A DNA stretch of 51,406 nucleotides. It comes from Bacteroidota bacterium (GTDB lineage Bacteria; Bacteroidota; Bacteroidia; B-17B0; Aurantibacillaceae). Made by a program: the position numbers and the translations under genes. The notes under the pieces are model-generated. The model was not told where the DNA came from and did no database searches. It worked only from the letters and a program-made list of their open reading frames with translations. The stretch lies in NCBI GenBank assembly GCA_016194985.1, contig JACQAK010000070.1, positions 1-51,406 on the forward strand, given 5' to 3'. Below, piece by piece: positions 49,173-51,406 of this stretch (positions are counted from its first letter, which is position 1; each line of letters begins with the position of its first letter).

Positions 49173-51056
49173 ATGCAAGATTTAACGAATACATCAGATA
49201 CAAAATATTCTCTAACGGCTTTATTGATAGCAATTCTGGCTATTGGATATTTGGTTTTTTCGGCTATTCCATCAAATGTATTTGCTTACGATGTTTTGGG
49301 GTACTATCTGTATTTACCAGCCGGCTTTAAATATAATGATATTGCCTTAAAGAATTACGACCAGTTACAAAGTATATTGTCTACATATCATACTTCGGAT
49401 GGTTTTTATCAGGCCTTTAGAATTGAAAACGGAAATTGGGTAATGAAATATCCAATGGGTATGGCAATTTTATACTATCCGTTTTATGTAATAGGAGATA
49501 AAATGGCTCATGTATTGGGCTACCCGGAAGATGGTTTTTCTTTGCCTTATCAATTGAGTGTACTGTATGGATGCTTTGTTTATACAGTTATCGGATTAAT
49601 TGCTTTCAGAAAAGTATTGCTTCATTTTTTTACAGATAAAGTGGCGGCTGTTACATTATTATTGATTGTGTTTGGAACAAACTATTTATTACATGTGTCT
49701 ATACATGCTCAACCAGCCATGGTTCACAATGTAGTGTTTTCATTACATGCCCTTACTATTTATTTTACAATCAAATGGTATAAAGAGTTTAAAGTAAAAT
49801 ATATTGTTGCTTTAGGGATAACGATTGGATTAGCAGCTATATCAAGACCTCCGGAAATATTAATTGTTCTGGTGCCTTTATTTTACAATGTGTTTAGTTT
49901 TCAATCGCTCAAACAAAAGGCAATGTTGTTATATAATTACAGAGTTCAGGTTTTGGCATTTGTTTGTATCGTATTTGTTATTGTAAGCTATCAGTTAGTG
50001 TATTGGAAAATTATTACAGGACATTTTTTGTTTGATAGTTATGGAGACCATTTAAATGAAGGATTTAATTTTAAGCACCCCTATATTTTAGAATTTTTAT
50101 TTAGTTTCAGAAAAGGTTGGTTTATATATACACCAATGATGGTATTTGCTATTGTTGGATTTTATTATTTTTATAAAGCCAGTAAGCCCTGGTTTTTGGC
50201 ATGCTGTATTTATTTTGGTTTAAATTTTTATGTTATGTCAAGCTGGTCATGCTGGTGGTATGGCATTAGTTTTAGTTCCAGAGCTATTATACCGGCATAT
50301 ATCATTTTAGCAATACCATTTGGGTTTTTACTAAATAAGGTAGTTAGCAGTAAAGCGAAATTTGTATTGGTTCCGGTTTTTGTATTGTTAGTTTTTTTAA
50401 ATATTTTTCAATCGTGGCAAATCAAACATGGAATTTTAGAGGGTTCAAGAATGACTAAAGCCTATTATAAATCGGTCTTTTTGCAAACTTCTGATGTTAC
50501 TGACGAACAAAGAAAATTATTACTAATTGATAAGTATTCTTCGGTTGGAGCGTTTAATTTTGATGAAAAAAATCTATCAAAATATAAATTAATATTTAGT
50601 AAAGAAGAAAATTTTGATTCTAAATCTAAAGAAGAAAAAAACATTGTAGACTCGCTATCTTTTTCTAAAAATCAGTGCCTGTTAACTAATACTAATGTTC
50701 CTTTTGCGGCAGATTTACGTGCTGTATATAAAGATATATCTCAAAAATCATACTTGATTGTAAAGATTAGTGCTCAATTATTTACCCGTGAAAACCCTAA
50801 CGATGTTGACGGTCGCTTGGTATTAAATATGTTACATAAAGAAAAATCTTATAATTTTAAATGCCTTCATACCAAAACAGCAAATTTAAAACAAGGCGAG
50901 TGGAATAAAGTAACATTCTATTATATGACGCCCGATTTTTGGGATAGAAACGATATCATACAAGGTTACTTTTGGAATACCAGCGACAAGAATATGTTTG
51001 TGGATGATATAAAAGTAGAAGCTTATGAACCAATAGAAGATGAAACTGTTTTTTAA
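49173..51056 (+). CDS. Polytopic membrane protein with C-terminal beta domain, paralogue of the protein at 46589
   Basis: 627 residues. About 11 spans over residues 15-430. Shared with the 595-residue paralogue: 'YDVLGYYLYLPAGF', 'FGTNYLLHVSIHAQPAMVH', 'AISRPPEILIVL', 'SFRKGWFIYTPMMV', 'SWSCWWYGISFSSRAI'. The C-terminal domain (about 490-627) again resembles the lipoprotein at 45196 ('SYLIVKISAQLFTREN', 'GEWNKVTFYYMTP', 'IIQGYFWNTSDKNMFVDDIK'). It is 19 bases after the GT2 gene and probably uses its product. The 3' end overlaps the end of the convergent epimerase gene by four bases. A glycosyltransferase role is inferred from topology and context. Confidence 0.65.
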   Translation: MQDLTNTSDTKYSLTALLIAILAIGYLVFSAIPSNVFAYDVLGYYLYLPAGFKYNDIALKNYDQLQSILSTYHTSDGFYQAFRIENGNWVMKYPMGMAILYYPFYVIGDKMAHVLGYPEDGFSLPYQLSVLYGCFVYTVIGLIAFRKVLLHFFTDKVAAVTLLLIVFGTNYLLHVSIHAQPAMVHNVVFSLHALTIYFTIKWYKEFKVKYIVALGITIGLAAISRPPEILIVLVPLFYNVFSFQSLKQKAMLLYNYRVQVLAFVCIVFVIVSYQLVYWKIITGHFLFDSYGDHLNEGFNFKHPYILEFLFSFRKGWFIYTPMMVFAIVGFYYFYKASKPWFLACCIYFGLNFYVMSSWSCWWYGISFSSRAIIPAYIILAIPFGFLLNKVVSSKAKFVLVPVFVLLVFLNIFQSWQIKHGILEGSRMTKAYYKSVFLQTSDVTDEQRKLLLIDKYSSVGAFNFDEKNLSKYKLIFSKEENFDSKSKEEKNIVDSLSFSKNQCLLTNTNVPFAADLRAVYKDISQKSYLIVKISAQLFTRENPNDVDGRLVLNMLHKEKSYNFKCLHTKTANLKQGEWNKVTFYYMTPDFWDRNDIIQGYFWNTSDKNMFVDDIKVEAYEPIEDETVF

Positions 51057-51406
51057 ACAACAGATAGATTATCTAAAATTTCAGAACACATAAACTCCGC
51101 AGCTTTCCCATCACCATATAATTTAGGGAATTTCATGTCTGAGCCAGACGTCAGCGTGGTGAAAGCCTCAATAATTTTTTGCTCATTCGCATCAGTTATG
51201 ATAGCTGTGCCGCACTCAACCAGTTCTACCCATTCTGTTTCCGGACGTAAAATCACACAGGGTTTTTCAAAATAAAAAGCTTCCTTTTGAACGCCACCAC
51301 TGTCGGTCATTACAATACGACAGTTTTTTTCAAGAGCGATCATTTCTAAAAAAGATACAGGAGTCGTAATCTTAAAACGCGAACTCGCTTTGATTTTTTG
51401 ATGCAA
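51053..51406 (-). CDS. wecB: UDP-N-acetylglucosamine 2-epimerase, C-terminal part (truncated by the window edge)
   Basis: 117 residues remain; the gene continues past the right edge, so no start is visible. The fragment has the C-terminal Rossmann half: 'SFLEMIALEKNCRIVMTDSG', 'DSGGVQKEAFYFEKPCVILR', 'RPETEWVELVECGTAIIT'. The D-S-G-G-x-Q-E/K-E and R-x-x-T-E-W/R-x-E motifs belong to non-hydrolysing WecB-type epimerases that interconvert UDP-GlcNAc and UDP-ManNAc for surface polysaccharides. This ties the right end of the window to glycan synthesis. Its stop overlaps that of the convergent membrane-protein gene. Confidence 0.9.
   Translation of the reverse strand: MHQKIKASSRFKITTPVSFLEMIALEKNCRIVMTDSGGVQKEAFYFEKPCVILRPETEWVELVECGTAIITDANEQKIIEAFTTLTSGSDMKFPKLYGDGKAAEFMCSEILDNLSVV

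Overview
The window looks like a low-GC member of the Bacteroidota. It carries two proteins with type IX secretion sorting domains (one type A, one gliding-motility-associated type B), a TonB-dependent receptor with a carboxypeptidase-regulatory N-domain, A-rich leaders with few Shine-Dalgarno sequences, and several TAnnTTTG-type -7 boxes. The genus cannot be fixed from sequence reading alone.

Region 1 (about 1-24,225) is a mobile element. Left-hand cargo (1-2,594) has the end of one gene, a small DNA-binding protein, and two nuclease-like genes (a phospholipase-D-type and a PD-(D/E)XK-type) closed by a bidirectional terminator. A promoter-proximal block of five CCA(G/A)TCA repeats in 10-bp register follows. 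Then comes a nearly gap-free plus-strand operon (2,794-21,742) with many small single-pass membrane proteins, a transglutaminase-like protein, an annexin-like protein, a candidate capsid protein with its own leader and terminator, beta-rich structural candidates, a membrane-anchored peptidoglycan-binding protein, an amidase, a glucosaminidase, a spanin-like coiled coil and a holin-like protein, spike-like proteins, a 1,577-residue methylase/strawberry-notch helicase and a RecA-fold ATPase. Right-hand cargo is an EEP-family nuclease, an unknown partner, and a minus-strand regulator with an RNA-polymerase-alpha-CTD-like domain. The element ends in a repeat-rich, T-arm-like candidate attachment site. 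No terminase, portal, tail, relaxase or type IV secretion gene is visible. My reading is an integrated tailless virus with an internal membrane, not a tailed prophage or a conjugative element. A short motif, [GA]-L-N-G-[MLV]-P and looser relatives, recurs in at least five of its proteins and may be a maturation-cleavage or docking site.

Region 2 (24,232-40,902) is ordinary chromosome: a glycosyltransferase, a secreted M43 metalloprotease, an amino-acid permease, a Bax-inhibitor-1 gene broken near its 5' end, a TonB receptor, dprA, a flavin oxidoreductase, a 1,413-residue secreted adhesin-like protein and penicillin-binding protein 1A.

Region 3 (40,903-51,406) is a surface-glycan locus. It has four polytopic GT-C-type proteins, a family-2 glycosyltransferase, a lipoprotein, and the end of a UDP-GlcNAc 2-epimerase gene. 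The two subunits of a 3-oxoacid CoA-transferase (scoA, scoB) lie inside it, about 2.5 kb apart. Two of the membrane proteins are paralogues, and they share a C-terminal beta-sandwich-like domain with the lipoprotein.
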